Shown here: piece after piece, positions 7,289 through 15,582 of the stretch
Numbering within the stretch: position 1 is the stretch's first letter
Layout of the letters: each line of letters begins with the position of its first letter
Assembly (NCBI GenBank): GCA_964485695.1
Contig: CAZAKZ010000035.1
Location: 1 to 43,460, forward strand
Source of the DNA: CAZAKZ01 sp964485695
GTDB lineage: Bacteria > Planctomycetota > JAFGQW01
DNA: 43,460 nt
Direction of reading: 5' to 3'
Translations under genes and position numbers: made by a program
The notes under the pieces: generated by a model
Database searches by the model: none
The model's input: only the letters and a program-made list of their open reading frames with translations
What the model was told of the DNA's origin: nothing

Positions 7289-10200
7289 TCCGCGGAGTGG
7301 CGATCCGGGAAGTGGTGGAGAATCCGACTTTCCGGAGATCAAGGGGTATCGCATCCTCGGCGTTCTCGGGGAAGGGGCCGTGGGCGTGGTCTACAAGGCC
7401 CGGAGGGTGGACACGGGCGTATCGGTGGCCCTGAAGGTGCTCCACGCCCTGGGGCCCAAACGGCGGAAGCATATCGCCCGCCTGGTGAAGGAAGGCCGGG
7501 TCATCGCCCGCCTCAACCACCCCGGCATCGTCAAGGGCCTGGACGTCGGGGAGAGCGGCGGCTGCTACTTCATCGCCATGGAGCTGGTGGAAGGGGCCAG
7601 CATTCGCGATCACCTCGAGGCGGGGCGCATCTTCACCGAGGAAGAGACCCTGGACGTGGCCGTCCGGGTGGTCCGGGCGCTTCACCACGCCGCCAGGCAA
7701 GGCGTGGTGCACCGTGACATCAAACCGGCCAACCTCATGCTCACCTTGGAGGGGAAGATCAAGATCACCGATCTGGGCCTGGCCAAGGACGCCGTGGACC
7801 TCAGCCTGACCCGGAGTGACGCCACCGTGGGAACCCCCCAGTACATCTCTCCGGAGCAGGCGCGGGATTCTCAGGCCGTGGATCTCCGGAGTGACATCTT
7901 CTCCCTGGGTGCAACCCTCTATCACATGGTGACCGGGCGACCTCCTTTTACCGGCTCGGCGCTGGCGGAGATCATCACCAAGGTCCTTTACGAGGCGGAA
8001 AAACCGGTGGAGCACCTGAATCCCGCCATCAGCGCGCCGTTTTCCCGGCTGCTCAGCCGGATGCTGGTGAAGAATCCCGATGATCGGTATCAGAACTACC
8101 TCGAGCTCCTCAGCGACATCGAACGGGTGATGGCCGGCCGGGATATTCAGGGGCCCGTGAGGCGATCCAGTGAGACGCGGCTTTCCCGGGGGCTGTGGCT
8201 GGGGGCTGCAGCCGGGCTGATTGCCGTGGCCCTGGTCGTTTTCGTGTGGAAGCCTTGGAAGGACAGGGAAAAAACCCAACCGACTCCACCGCCGGTGATC
8301 CCTACAGTGAAGCCCGGCCCGACCGCCCCGACGGGCCCCCCTGCCCGGCCCCGCTGGGAGGTCGACCTGGAGGACCTCCGGAAGGAAATGCTGGGGTTGA
8401 TCGAGGAGGGCAGATTCGACGACATCGACCAGAGGATGGACCGCGAACGGCCCGGCTATCTCGAGAAGGGAATCCCGGCAAAGACGGCATATGAAAGACT
8501 GCGAGACGAGATCAAGGGGAGAGTAGAGAGAAAGTTCTTGCGATCTCTCGGCGACAAGCTGCGCAACCTCGGGAACTTTGTCGATGGCAGCCTCGGCAAG
8601 GAGATCGAAAAGGGGATCTTCGAGGATATCCATGCCAGGATCACCACCATAGACGGCGTGATAAGAAACCTGCCCAATATCCTGGAGGTGAATTTCGGCA
8701 TGGAGTTTCGCCGCGATCTGGATGCCGTCGAGGAGCAGGTGAAAACCAAGGCCGAGGCTGAAGCCAAGAGTATCCTGCGCGGTGCTCGGGAGCTTGCTAC
8801 CGAATGGAAGTTCCGCAAGGCTGATAGCTCGATCGTTCGACTCAAGGAACTGAATACCCATCTCTTCTATCCCAAGGTCAGGGTGAGCCTCGAAGACCTG
8901 GAAGAGAAGCTGCAGGAGATGAGAAGAGGGGCCAGGGCCGAGATCCAGAAGTGGTACCAGGCCGTTAACGAGGGATTTGAGAGACGGATGGCTAACTGGG
9001 AGTACAAGCTGGCCCACCAGGAACTGTCTGCTTTTGAAGGGCAACTCAAACCGTTGGAGGAAGAAGCCCCCGATGAAATCGCGGAGCCGTCCCGCCAGAT
9101 CGTCCTCGACCGCAATGTCTATCGTGGGGCGATGAAAATCTGGGAGCTGGCGGTCAAGAGTCTTTACGCCCTGATGAAAGACGGGACCTCGATGAAGCTG
9201 TCGTTCGAAGGCGAGACCAGCCCCAAGGTGATCACGGGCATCGAGGGAAAGGAATTTCCCGAGCTGATCAAGGTGCGGTTCCGGATGGGCAGCATCGAAA
9301 ACAGGGAGAAGGTCCTGACCGCGCTGAAACCGGAGGATGTCATCCGCCTGGCCGAACGCGTAGAAACCCTTGAATCCCGGTGGATCGGCCTCTTTTACTT
9401 CTTCACTTCCATGAAGCCCGAACTCCATCCGGACCGTGCCCGGGGGCTCCTCGCCCTGGCAGAGGCGGCTTTTCTCGAGGCCGGCGGTCCGGGTCCCAGA
9501 ATGGGGAAAAAAATCGAGGCGTGGAAACGAGAGCTCAACCTGAATCAGCAGGAACGAGAGAAGCGGGCCCTGAAGCTCTACGAAGATGCGGTCGCTCTGT
9601 ATGGACAGTGGGAGTTCCGTCAAGCCGCCCGGAAGTTGTCCCACATGAAGGATTACTTCACCCGGTTCTTCAAGAAGGAAACCAGGTATAAATTCCTCCT
9701 GACCAAGGCCGAGCAGAGCATTCCCCTGGAAGATCTGAAGAGGAGGTTCCCCGGGGCAGAACGGGTGCACCTGGATGGCGTCCACTCCCTGGCTTTCCGG
9801 CTGAGATTTCGTTTCACGAAGGATACGGACCTGTCCGGACTCGACCTTGCCTGGGAAAACTGGGACCTGGAGACCGGGGGACTGAAAAGGGTGGTGAGTG
9901 AATCCCAGGGAGAGGAGGTATTTCCCCGCCTCTGGGGAATCCGCATTCCGATCCGGCTCAACTACAAGCGTACGGCTGAGCTTTCAATCACCGTTGTAAC
10001 GGATAACGCCACGCCCATGAGTCTGCTCTGCATTTCCCTGGGAGGAAACTGTCTGGGACTGCTCAACCAGGACGGCTTGAAGGGTATCGGCTCGTTTCCT
10101 CCGAATCAGGTCAGCCTGTGGCTGAGCAGGTCCAGATTCCGGGGGGATGTATTCAAGGAATACAAGGACCAGTTCTTCTGGAGGCTCAATCCCGATACGA

Positions 10201-10430
10201 AACCCTCGAACATGATGGACAGGTACCGTCTCAAGCTGGGCCAGGAGCATCGGCTGAAGCTCATGGCGAAGGACAAGGAAAGGTCGCTCTCCTTTCATGC
10301 CGACGGGGTTCAGAGACACAAAATCCAGGTCAGGCGCGTCAAGGCCCTGCCTGAGATCGAAATCCGCCCCTGGAACAAGCCCATTGTGGTGAAGGAGATC
10401 GTGATCGAGGGGATTCTGAGCAGCCGCTAA
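7269..10430 (+). CDS. Transmembrane Hanks-type Ser/Thr protein kinase with large extracytoplasmic domain
   Basis: This 1053-residue protein phosphorylates Ser/Thr residues in the cytoplasm and probably senses a signal outside the membrane. The kinase domain spans about 27-285, with a glycine loop GEGAVGVV (34-41), ATP-binding Lys56, catalytic loop HRDIKPAN starting at His148 (Asp150), DLG in place of DFG at 168-170 and GTPQYISPE. All key residues are present. One membrane segment lies at about 308-329, followed by a Pro-rich stalk (about 340-365), a long charged helical region (about 370-830) and a beta-rich C-terminal domain (about 835-1053). The outer region lacks PASTA or WD repeats and matches no family I recognise. 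The gene overlaps the secreted pseudo-peptidase gene by 20 bp and lies downstream of an FHA-containing activator, suggesting one signalling unit. Confidence 0.92.
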   Translation: MCPPATDPRSGDPGSGGESDFPEIKGYRILGVLGEGAVGVVYKARRVDTGVSVALKVLHALGPKRRKHIARLVKEGRVIARLNHPGIVKGLDVGESGGCYFIAMELVEGASIRDHLEAGRIFTEEETLDVAVRVVRALHHAARQGVVHRDIKPANLMLTLEGKIKITDLGLAKDAVDLSLTRSDATVGTPQYISPEQARDSQAVDLRSDIFSLGATLYHMVTGRPPFTGSALAEIITKVLYEAEKPVEHLNPAISAPFSRLLSRMLVKNPDDRYQNYLELLSDIERVMAGRDIQGPVRRSSETRLSRGLWLGAAAGLIAVALVVFVWKPWKDREKTQPTPPPVIPTVKPGPTAPTGPPARPRWEVDLEDLRKEMLGLIEEGRFDDIDQRMDRERPGYLEKGIPAKTAYERLRDEIKGRVERKFLRSLGDKLRNLGNFVDGSLGKEIEKGIFEDIHARITTIDGVIRNLPNILEVNFGMEFRRDLDAVEEQVKTKAEAEAKSILRGARELATEWKFRKADSSIVRLKELNTHLFYPKVRVSLEDLEEKLQEMRRGARAEIQKWYQAVNEGFERRMANWEYKLAHQELSAFEGQLKPLEEEAPDEIAEPSRQIVLDRNVYRGAMKIWELAVKSLYALMKDGTSMKLSFEGETSPKVITGIEGKEFPELIKVRFRMGSIENREKVLTALKPEDVIRLAERVETLESRWIGLFYFFTSMKPELHPDRARGLLALAEAAFLEAGGPGPRMGKKIEAWKRELNLNQQEREKRALKLYEDAVALYGQWEFRQAARKLSHMKDYFTRFFKKETRYKFLLTKAEQSIPLEDLKRRFPGAERVHLDGVHSLAFRLRFRFTKDTDLSGLDLAWENWDLETGGLKRVVSESQGEEVFPRLWGIRIPIRLNYKRTAELSITVVTDNATPMSLLCISLGGNCLGLLNQDGLKGIGSFPPNQVSLWLSRSRFRGDVFKEYKDQFFWRLNPDTKPSNMMDRYRLKLGQEHRLKLMAKDKERSLSFHADGVQRHKIQVRRVKALPEIEIRPWNKPIVVKEIVIEGILSSR

Positions 10431-10459
10431 ATGGTCGGGATCGACTATTTTGCCGTTCG

Positions 10460-10539
10460 AAAAACAGCAACCCGGCTCGGTGCATGGGTTCAGGTTGGCA
10501 GCCGAAACGCATCCAAAGGAGCGTAGCACAGAGCCGGGT
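10460..10539 (-). terminator. Terminator-like hairpin and U tract ending the riboswitch transcript
   Basis: On the minus strand, a 13-nt arm (plus 10527-10539) pairs with a second arm (plus 10470-10482) at 12 of 13 positions, with an ACCCGGCTC core. It is followed within a few bases by TTGCTGTTTTT (U run at plus 10460-10464). The 44-nt loop is longer than in typical intrinsic terminators, so termination is likely but not certain. A small GCTGTT-TTTCG-AACGGC hairpin overlaps the U tract. Confidence 0.5.
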
Positions 10540-10680
10540 CCCAAGAGGAAAAGGTCAGCGAGATATTCTCGTTCAGGTTCTGTTGAAGGAGCGTTCGAAA
10601 AGGGTCGGGACCCGGTTCCAGCCGCGGAAACCGGGCCCCTCAAACGACTCGGTGGCATTTGCAGGGTGGCAGAGTGGTTT

Positions 10681-10775
10681 CGGCAGCTGGCTACCCTACC
10701 CTTCCCTCTTGGAAGGGGTTAGGTCCTTCAGTTTTGCGTCCCCCTCTTTCGAGAGGTTTGCCATTGGCCTCGGGT
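10681..10775 (-). ncRNA. c-di-GMP-I (GEMM-I) riboswitch aptamer
   Basis: The minus strand carries the hallmark parts of the GEMM-I aptamer in order. These are GGCAAACC (10762-10755), a 6-bp hairpin capped by a GAAA tetraloop, the conserved GGGACGCAAA, then a hairpin with CCTAA on its 5' side and TAGG on its 3' side (the tetraloop receptor), and a terminal GTAGC segment. The layout follows the Vibrio cholerae Vc2 aptamer closely. By alignment, the base at the ligand-contacting position 20 is G (10762), which favours c-di-GMP rather than the cAMP-GMP-binding G20A variants. The RNA lies downstream of its own promoter, with no convincing coding gene behind it. Confidence 0.9.
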
Positions 10776-10822
10776 GTCCTATCTCCTTTTCAAGTGCGAG
10801 GCGTTCTCGTCCGCTCACCCTA

Positions 10823-10850
10823 ATAATACAACCTATACAAAAAATGTCAA
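10823..10850 (-). promoter_or_regulatory. Strong sigma-70 promoter driving the riboswitch RNA
   Basis: On the minus strand, a perfect TTGACA (10850-10845) is followed after 16 bp by TATTAT (10828-10823). Transcription should start near 10816, about 40 nt upstream of the aptamer. The promoter begins five bases past the stop codon of the VIT/VWA gene, so the RNA need not depend on read-through. Confidence 0.75.
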
Positions 10851-10854
10851 ATTT

Positions 10855-13248
10855 CTATTTCGTTCCTTTTGTTTTTTTCTCCTCCCACTTTGAGAAGACG
10901 TGGTAGGCCTTGCCACCCAGGCACACGATGCAGTCCGATCCCACGGTGAGGAGCTTGCCCAGGTCCTTCCGGCTCTTCAGCAGGTCGAAGTAGGCCTGGG
11001 AGAACGCCTCGACCTTGATCACCTTGTCTCGCATGGTCTCGGGCTCGTAGAGGGTGTCCATCCAGATGCCGCCTACATAGAGGAAGGTGTGGTCCCCCAC
11101 GACCTTGTAGCCGATCCCGATCTCGCGGAGCTTGGCCGGATCGACCTTTCCGAGTCGACGCCGGGCGAAGTAATAGGCATCGAAGCTCCCTTTAAGTTCC
11201 AAGGCTCCCGTTCGGCCTCTTCCGCTGACGCTACCGGCCGGGCCACTGTAGCCCCCGCCCCCTGAAGGCGCGGGCGGAGTGGAAACTGCACCACGCAATT
11301 TTTTCGCGGCCCGACTCACGGTGGTGGCCGCGTCGCCCGACTCCTTGTCCAGGAGGGTCTTGCCCTCTCTCCGGGCCAGCTCCTCGCTCCTGCGGATGCC
11401 CTTGACCGCGTCATCCAGGAAGCCGATGTCCCCCCGGCCATGTCTCCGCCTGCCCTGGACGAAGCGGGTGGCCAGCTGTCGCTCGTCCTCGATGACCAGG
11501 AAGGAGGTGTAGGGGGTCACGATACCGTATCGTTTTCCAAGAGCCACGATGGAGTCCGTCAATTCCTTCTTCGGGCCGTTCAGACGGACCTGGTCGAGGA
11601 GGAATCCGACCTTTCGCATGGCCCACAGCCGCGGGATGAAGGCATTCCCGTCGCTCTCCGCCTTGAAGGCGGCCTCGTACGTGAAGACCTGGATTTGATC
11701 CTGCATTCTCCCGCTCAGGCGTACAGCGTGGTGTCCGGATTCCGTGTATCGCCCGAGGACCAGGAGCTGTGTCCCCTTGAAGAGATCCGGCAGTCGCCTG
11801 GGATAGATGTCGAAGGAGGAGAGACCCTCGACCTCGAGCTTGAGGTCGGAGAGAACGGGGTATTGCACCTTTTCGTAGAAAGCGCTCACCTTCACCTCGA
11901 TGGACTCGCTGGCCCCGACGTAGGTGCGGGTTCCGCGGTTCTGTTCCGCCAGGTTGTCCAGGAGGTGGGTGTTCACGTCGCTGCCGACTCCGAAGACGAA
12001 GATGCGGTTGCGCTCGTTGTTGTTCTTCTTCACGGCCTTCAGGATCTGGTTCTTGTCGATGACGTCGATGGTGGGGATCCCGTCCGTCAGGAACAAGGTG
12101 ATACCGACGCGGTCCCTGGAATCCAGGCTTTTCACGGCCTTGAGAAGGGCTTCGTGGATGTTGGTGCCGCCGAGAGCCTCCTGGGCCTGCACGAAGGCCA
12201 GGGCCGCCTTGACGTTCTCCGGAGTGGCCTGGACCAGGGTGTCCCGGAAGTGCCGCGCGTCCGTGCTGAAACAGATGAGGTTGAATCGATCCCGGGGATC
12301 CAGGCTCTGGAGACAGAACTTTGCCGCCCCCTTGGCCTGTTTGATCTTCTCGCCCTTCATGCTGCCGGAGGTGTCCAGCACCAGGAGGATGTCCTTGGGA
12401 TTGACCTCGGAGCGATCGAACTTCACCTTGGGGCTGATCATGGCCAGGAAGAATCCCGGCTCACCGGGCTTCTTGTGGGTGATAACGTTCACCCCGAAAG
12501 GACGGGCGTCGGTGGAGTAGTAGAGAAGGAAATCCTTTCCGGTCTGGTGCCCGGTGCCTTCGTACGAGACCACGGCCTTGTGGCTCCCCTTGCGTACGAC
12601 TTCCACGGAGTGAGAGGGTGAATAGACGCTCTTGAGCGGCTGCGTGGCCTCGATGTCCACCTTCATCACCAGCTTCCCTCCCCCGGCCGGTGTGGCGCCG
12701 GGGCAGGTGAAGGGATGCCTGAGCAGGGTCAGGCCGGCGTCGGTCTCCAGGATGGATTCATAGGTGAGGGTGAGGCCGACCTCTCCGCGCGGAGGGATGG
12801 GGAAGACCCGGGCCTTGAATAGCCCCCAGTCCAGGTATTCCAGGAGCGCCGGATCCTTGAGTTTCCGGACGATGTCCTCGTAGATGCCGCGAGCCTTTTC
12901 CTTTGGCAGGACCTCGCCCTTCAAGACCTTGCCCCCGGCCGTGAGGGAGAATTTTCCGAGGCTGGCGTCCGGGGGCAGTGGAAAGATGTACTCCCCCTCG
13001 AGTTGCATGTTGTTGGGATTGTAGAACTGCTGCCTGACCTGGGTGGAGGCGACCCGATCCTGGATCCGGGTGTTCAGGCTACTCGACTTGAGCTGGATCG
13101 GCAGGATGTGGGGCCGAGGAGGTCTCGGAATGATGTGCGGGGGGATGGGCCGTCTGTGGTCCACCAGGATGATCCGGCCCTGGGCGGGCAGGGTGGAAAC
13201 CAGGGCCAGCAGGAAGAGCAAAACGCCGGAAGTCGAATATCTGTTCAT
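10855..13248 (-). CDS. Secreted VIT and von Willebrand factor A domain protein
   Basis: The start at 13248 has GGAGG six bases upstream and yields a signal peptide ending at LPAQG, giving 797 residues. A VIT domain occupies about 45-175 (VRQQFYNPNNMQLEGEYIFPLP is its typical opening, shown here in part as residues of the Y-I-F-P-L-P type). A VWA domain at about 285-460 has an intact MIDAS motif DTSGS at 292-296, which binds a metal ion and usually mediates protein-protein contacts. The C-terminal third is less conserved, with a Gly-Ser-rich linker (GGGGYSGPAGS) and a final domain I cannot name. This architecture resembles inter-alpha-trypsin inhibitor heavy chains and is common in marine-sediment bacteria. 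The gene follows birA on the same strand after 111 bp and is followed by the riboswitch unit. Confidence 0.9.
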   Translation of the reverse strand: MNRYSTSGVLLFLLALVSTLPAQGRIILVDHRRPIPPHIIPRPPRPHILPIQLKSSSLNTRIQDRVASTQVRQQFYNPNNMQLEGEYIFPLPPDASLGKFSLTAGGKVLKGEVLPKEKARGIYEDIVRKLKDPALLEYLDWGLFKARVFPIPPRGEVGLTLTYESILETDAGLTLLRHPFTCPGATPAGGGKLVMKVDIEATQPLKSVYSPSHSVEVVRKGSHKAVVSYEGTGHQTGKDFLLYYSTDARPFGVNVITHKKPGEPGFFLAMISPKVKFDRSEVNPKDILLVLDTSGSMKGEKIKQAKGAAKFCLQSLDPRDRFNLICFSTDARHFRDTLVQATPENVKAALAFVQAQEALGGTNIHEALLKAVKSLDSRDRVGITLFLTDGIPTIDVIDKNQILKAVKKNNNERNRIFVFGVGSDVNTHLLDNLAEQNRGTRTYVGASESIEVKVSAFYEKVQYPVLSDLKLEVEGLSSFDIYPRRLPDLFKGTQLLVLGRYTESGHHAVRLSGRMQDQIQVFTYEAAFKAESDGNAFIPRLWAMRKVGFLLDQVRLNGPKKELTDSIVALGKRYGIVTPYTSFLVIEDERQLATRFVQGRRRHGRGDIGFLDDAVKGIRRSEELARREGKTLLDKESGDAATTVSRAAKKLRGAVSTPPAPSGGGGYSGPAGSVSGRGRTGALELKGSFDAYYFARRRLGKVDPAKLREIGIGYKVVGDHTFLYVGGIWMDTLYEPETMRDKVIKVEAFSQAYFDLLKSRKDLGKLLTVGSDCIVCLGGKAYHVFSKWEEKKTKGTK

Positions 13249-13359
13249 GGTTTGCCTCCATTGCAACGAGCGGTTCGACCGGGCCGGGGGGCGAAACAGG
13301 TTTATTTCCCTGATCATACGACGCCCCATCCGGTATGGGACCTGCAAATCGAAAGGGGA

Positions 13360-14220
13360 TTAGAGAAGCCCCGGCTCCTCCGGTTTCGTTTTTTCCGGGA
13401 GGCGCTTGAGCCGGAGAAACCGGTTCAAGGAGACTGTAACTTCCTGTCCTTTATCGACTTCAAGTACCAGATGGCCCTCGGCCAGGTGCAGGGCCACGGC
13501 CCGTCCCTGGATTTCAGGGGCATTTCCTCCCTCCAGGGTGACCCGACGCCCCCGTTCGGCCCAGATCTCCATGATTTCCCGTTCCAGGGGGCCGACACCC
13601 CGGGCGCACAGATCCCCGTAGAGTCTCTCACTGTGCTCGAGGATGTGGAGGATCAGGGCGATGCGATCGGGAACCTCCCATCCTTCCAGCACGAGAGAGG
13701 TGGCCGGAATCGGGGTGTTGGTCGGAAGTTCCGCGACGCTGTGATAGACGTTGAGGCCGATGCCCAGAACCACGGTGGGATGATCCCCTCCCCGGCCGGA
13801 ATCGGCTTCCGCCAGGATGCCCCCGGCCTTTCGATCCCGGATCAGAACATCGTTGGGCCATTTGAGAGCGGCGGCCAGGCCCGAAACCTCTTGCACGGCC
13901 CGGACGGACGCCACGCCGCCGAGAAGGCCGAACACCGGCGTGGTCAGCAGCCTCTTTTCAGGCCGTAGAATGAGGGAGAGGTAGAGACCGAGGCTCCGGG
14001 TGGATAGCCAGGTGTGGTCCCCCCGGCCCCTGCCACCGGTCTGTTCCTCGGTCAGGATCACAGTGCCCTCCGCCGCCCCCTTCCCGGCCAGAACCTTTCC
14101 TAGGGAACTGGTGGAATCCACGATCGGGTGATATTCCAGGCGCTTGCCGAAACCTCGCCCCTGCAGGGATTCTCGGAGCCGGTCGACGTCCAGGGAGCCG
14201 GGTCCAGATTCTCGGGTCAC
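13360..14220 (-). CDS. birA: Biotin--[acetyl-CoA carboxylase] ligase
   Basis: This 286-residue enzyme activates biotin with ATP and attaches it to the lysine of the biotin carboxyl carrier protein. Visible motifs are the biotinyl-AMP-binding loop TGGRGRGDHTW, the KWPNDV motif and AGGILAE, then a small C-terminal SH3-like domain ending with LEVDKGQEVTVSLN. There is no N-terminal helix-turn-helix, so this is the monofunctional (class I) type and not a biotin repressor. Its start overlaps the nadC stop by 4 bp (ATGA), indicating translational coupling within a cofactor-linked operon. Length and motifs are normal for the family. Confidence 0.95.
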   Translation of the reverse strand: MTRESGPGSLDVDRLRESLQGRGFGKRLEYHPIVDSTSSLGKVLAGKGAAEGTVILTEEQTGGRGRGDHTWLSTRSLGLYLSLILRPEKRLLTTPVFGLLGGVASVRAVQEVSGLAAALKWPNDVLIRDRKAGGILAEADSGRGGDHPTVVLGIGLNVYHSVAELPTNTPIPATSLVLEGWEVPDRIALILHILEHSERLYGDLCARGVGPLEREIMEIWAERGRRVTLEGGNAPEIQGRAVALHLAEGHLVLEVDKGQEVTVSLNRFLRLKRLPEKTKPEEPGLL

Positions 14221-15089
14221 TGCGCCGACTCCATGTACATGGCCATGTCAAACGCCTTCACGGAATGGGTGAGGGCACCGACACTGATGCGATCGACACC
14301 GGTCTCAGCCACCTTCAGAATGTTCTTTTCCGTGATCCCACCGGAAGCCTCGAGGATGGGTCGGGGCCGATGCTTCCTCGCCTCGGCCACGGCGGTTCGC
14401 ATCCGGGGGAGAGGAAAATCGTCCAGCATGATGATGTCCGCCTTTTCAGCCAGGGCGATGCGGAACTGTCCGAGGTTCTCGGTTTCCACCTCCACCCTGT
14501 ATCGAGTGCCCGCCCGTTTCCTGGCCTGGCGGATGGTAGAGGCAAAATCGTGGCCTTCCGCGGCCGCACCCACGAAGTGATTCTCCTTGAGAAGTACCTG
14601 GTCGTAGAGGCCGTCGCGGTGGTTGATTCCTCCCCCCGTTCGGACCGCGTACTTGTCCAGGGCCCGGTACCCGGGAACGGTCTTGCGAGTATCGAACACG
14701 CGAGCCCGGGTTCCCTTGATTCTGTCGGCCAGGTTCCGGGTGGCCGTGGCGATGCCGGACATTCGCTGCAGGAAGTTCAGGGCCGCGCGCTCCGCGGAGA
14801 GGATTGCCCGTGCAGGGCCGCGCACCTCCAGTATTCGATCTCCGGGATTAAGGCGTCTGCCGTCCTTCAAGGCCTTCACCGTCCGGACCCGCTTGTCCAC
14901 CTGGCGCAGCACTTCGAGAGCCACGGGCATTCCGGCCAGGATTCCCTCGGCCTTTGCCAGGATCACGGCTCGACCCTGGGTGTCCGGTCTCACGACGTAG
15001 TTCGCCGTGATATCTCCACGGCCCACGTCCTCACGGATGGCCAGGGTAATAAGGGATGCGTAGTGGGAGCGTAACAGGTCGTCTTTCAC
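14217..15089 (-). CDS. nadC: Nicotinate-nucleotide pyrophosphorylase (quinolinate phosphoribosyltransferase)
   Basis: This cytoplasmic enzyme converts quinolinate and PRPP to nicotinate mononucleotide, CO2 and pyrophosphate in de novo NAD synthesis. The 290 residues match the usual family length. Signatures include EDVGRGDIT near the N-terminus, the DTRKTVPGYR substrate-binding stretch, KYAVRTGGGxNHRxGL, LLKENH and the late EASGGI and DRISVGALTHS segments of the alpha/beta barrel. The gene sits between a ComEA-like gene (16 bp upstream) and birA (4-bp overlap), so the group is very likely one transcript. No nadA or nadB is in view. Confidence 0.96.
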   Translation of the reverse strand: MKDDLLRSHYASLITLAIREDVGRGDITANYVVRPDTQGRAVILAKAEGILAGMPVALEVLRQVDKRVRTVKALKDGRRLNPGDRILEVRGPARAILSAERAALNFLQRMSGIATATRNLADRIKGTRARVFDTRKTVPGYRALDKYAVRTGGGINHRDGLYDQVLLKENHFVGAAAEGHDFASTIRQARKRAGTRYRVEVETENLGQFRIALAEKADIIMLDDFPLPRMRTAVAEARKHRPRPILEASGGITEKNILKVAETGVDRISVGALTHSVKAFDMAMYMESAQ

Positions 15090-15105
15090 TTGGCTCGTTA
15101 CCCTT

Positions 15106-15582
15106 TCAGGATTCAGATCGGCCGGGGCGTCGGATAATCCCGACCGGATCCTCGATTTCTCGTTTCTCTTCCACCGGCTGATCTCGTCCAGGAAATGCCG
15201 GGTCCAGAAAAGCCGGGTCCAGAAAAGGTAGCATGATTTCCACCAGTCCTGGGCCGATGCCGGGCACCCGAGTGAGGTCCTCGGGGCACCTGAAGGGACC
15301 GTGCCGGGTGCGATACTCGACGATGGCCTCGGCCCGAACGGGCCCGATGCCGGGGAGAACCCTGATGCGGGAGCATACGTCCCGGTTGATATCCACGCAC
15401 ACTCCAGGCGGCCCGAGTGGTCTTGCCTTTTCCTCCAGGAGGTTGAAGAACGAAGAACTCCCCGTCAGGAGCAGCAAAAGACCTAGGATCAGGAAGGTGG
15501 GTCCCTCGGTTACCCGGCTGAAACAGCTGAAATACGGGATAGCGGCGAGCGATCGGTCCCGGGGATCATCTGTAGCGGGCAT
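15106..15582 (-). CDS. ComEA-like membrane-anchored helix-hairpin-helix protein
   Basis: This 158-residue protein has one membrane segment at about residues 29-43 (FLILGLLLLLTG). Two helix-hairpin-helix motifs follow at about 74-93 and 103-121, marked by VLPGIGPVRAEAI and VPGIGPGLVEIM. Such tandem HhH motifs bind DNA without sequence preference. Family members act in DNA uptake (ComEA), but similar proteins occur where competence is unproven, so the role is only suggested. The C-terminus carries a short duplication, FLDPAFLDPAF, encoded by a 15-bp tandem repeat at 15197-15226. Its start overlaps the ruvC 3' end by 17 bp, implying coupled translation. Confidence 0.75.
   Translation of the reverse strand: MPATDDPRDRSLAAIPYFSCFSRVTEGPTFLILGLLLLLTGSSSFFNLLEEKARPLGPPGVCVDINRDVCSRIRVLPGIGPVRAEAIVEYRTRHGPFRCPEDLTRVPGIGPGLVEIMLPFLDPAFLDPAFPGRDQPVEEKREIEDPVGIIRRPGRSES
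15197..15226. repeat. 15-bp tandem duplication within the ComEA-like gene
   Basis: GCCGGGTCCAGAAAA occurs twice head to tail (15197-15211 and 15212-15226). It adds five residues in frame and is a likely site of slipped-strand length variation. Confidence 0.9.

Larger units (their letters stand above)
10431..10854. other. 424-bp convergent intergenic region holding an orphan riboswitch unit
   Basis: The region lies between the 3' ends of the kinase gene (plus) and the VIT/VWA gene (minus). On the minus strand it holds a sigma-70 promoter, a GEMM-I aptamer, a strong GC-rich hairpin near 10607-10640 and a terminator-like stem with a U tract at 10460-10539, each listed separately. I see no convincing gene: an open minus-strand frame from 10658 has no Shine-Dalgarno and runs antisense into the kinase gene. 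At 10426-10438, over the kinase stop codon, 13 bases equal the end of the palindromic element at 19619-19790. Confidence 0.8.

Noticed and set aside
7191..9785. A long minus-strand frame opposite the kinase gene
   Set aside because: Same cause; the kinase motifs prove the plus strand is coding.
9984..10658. Minus-strand frame downstream of the riboswitch
   Set aside because: No Shine-Dalgarno, runs through the terminator-like hairpin and lies mostly antisense to the kinase gene; kept only as a low-probability candidate for the riboswitch's gene.
10661..10760. A tRNA-Ser/Leu-like stretch on the plus strand
   Set aside because: The acceptor ends do not pair and the arms do not fit; the same bases read on the minus strand form the GEMM-I aptamer, which explains the structure fully.
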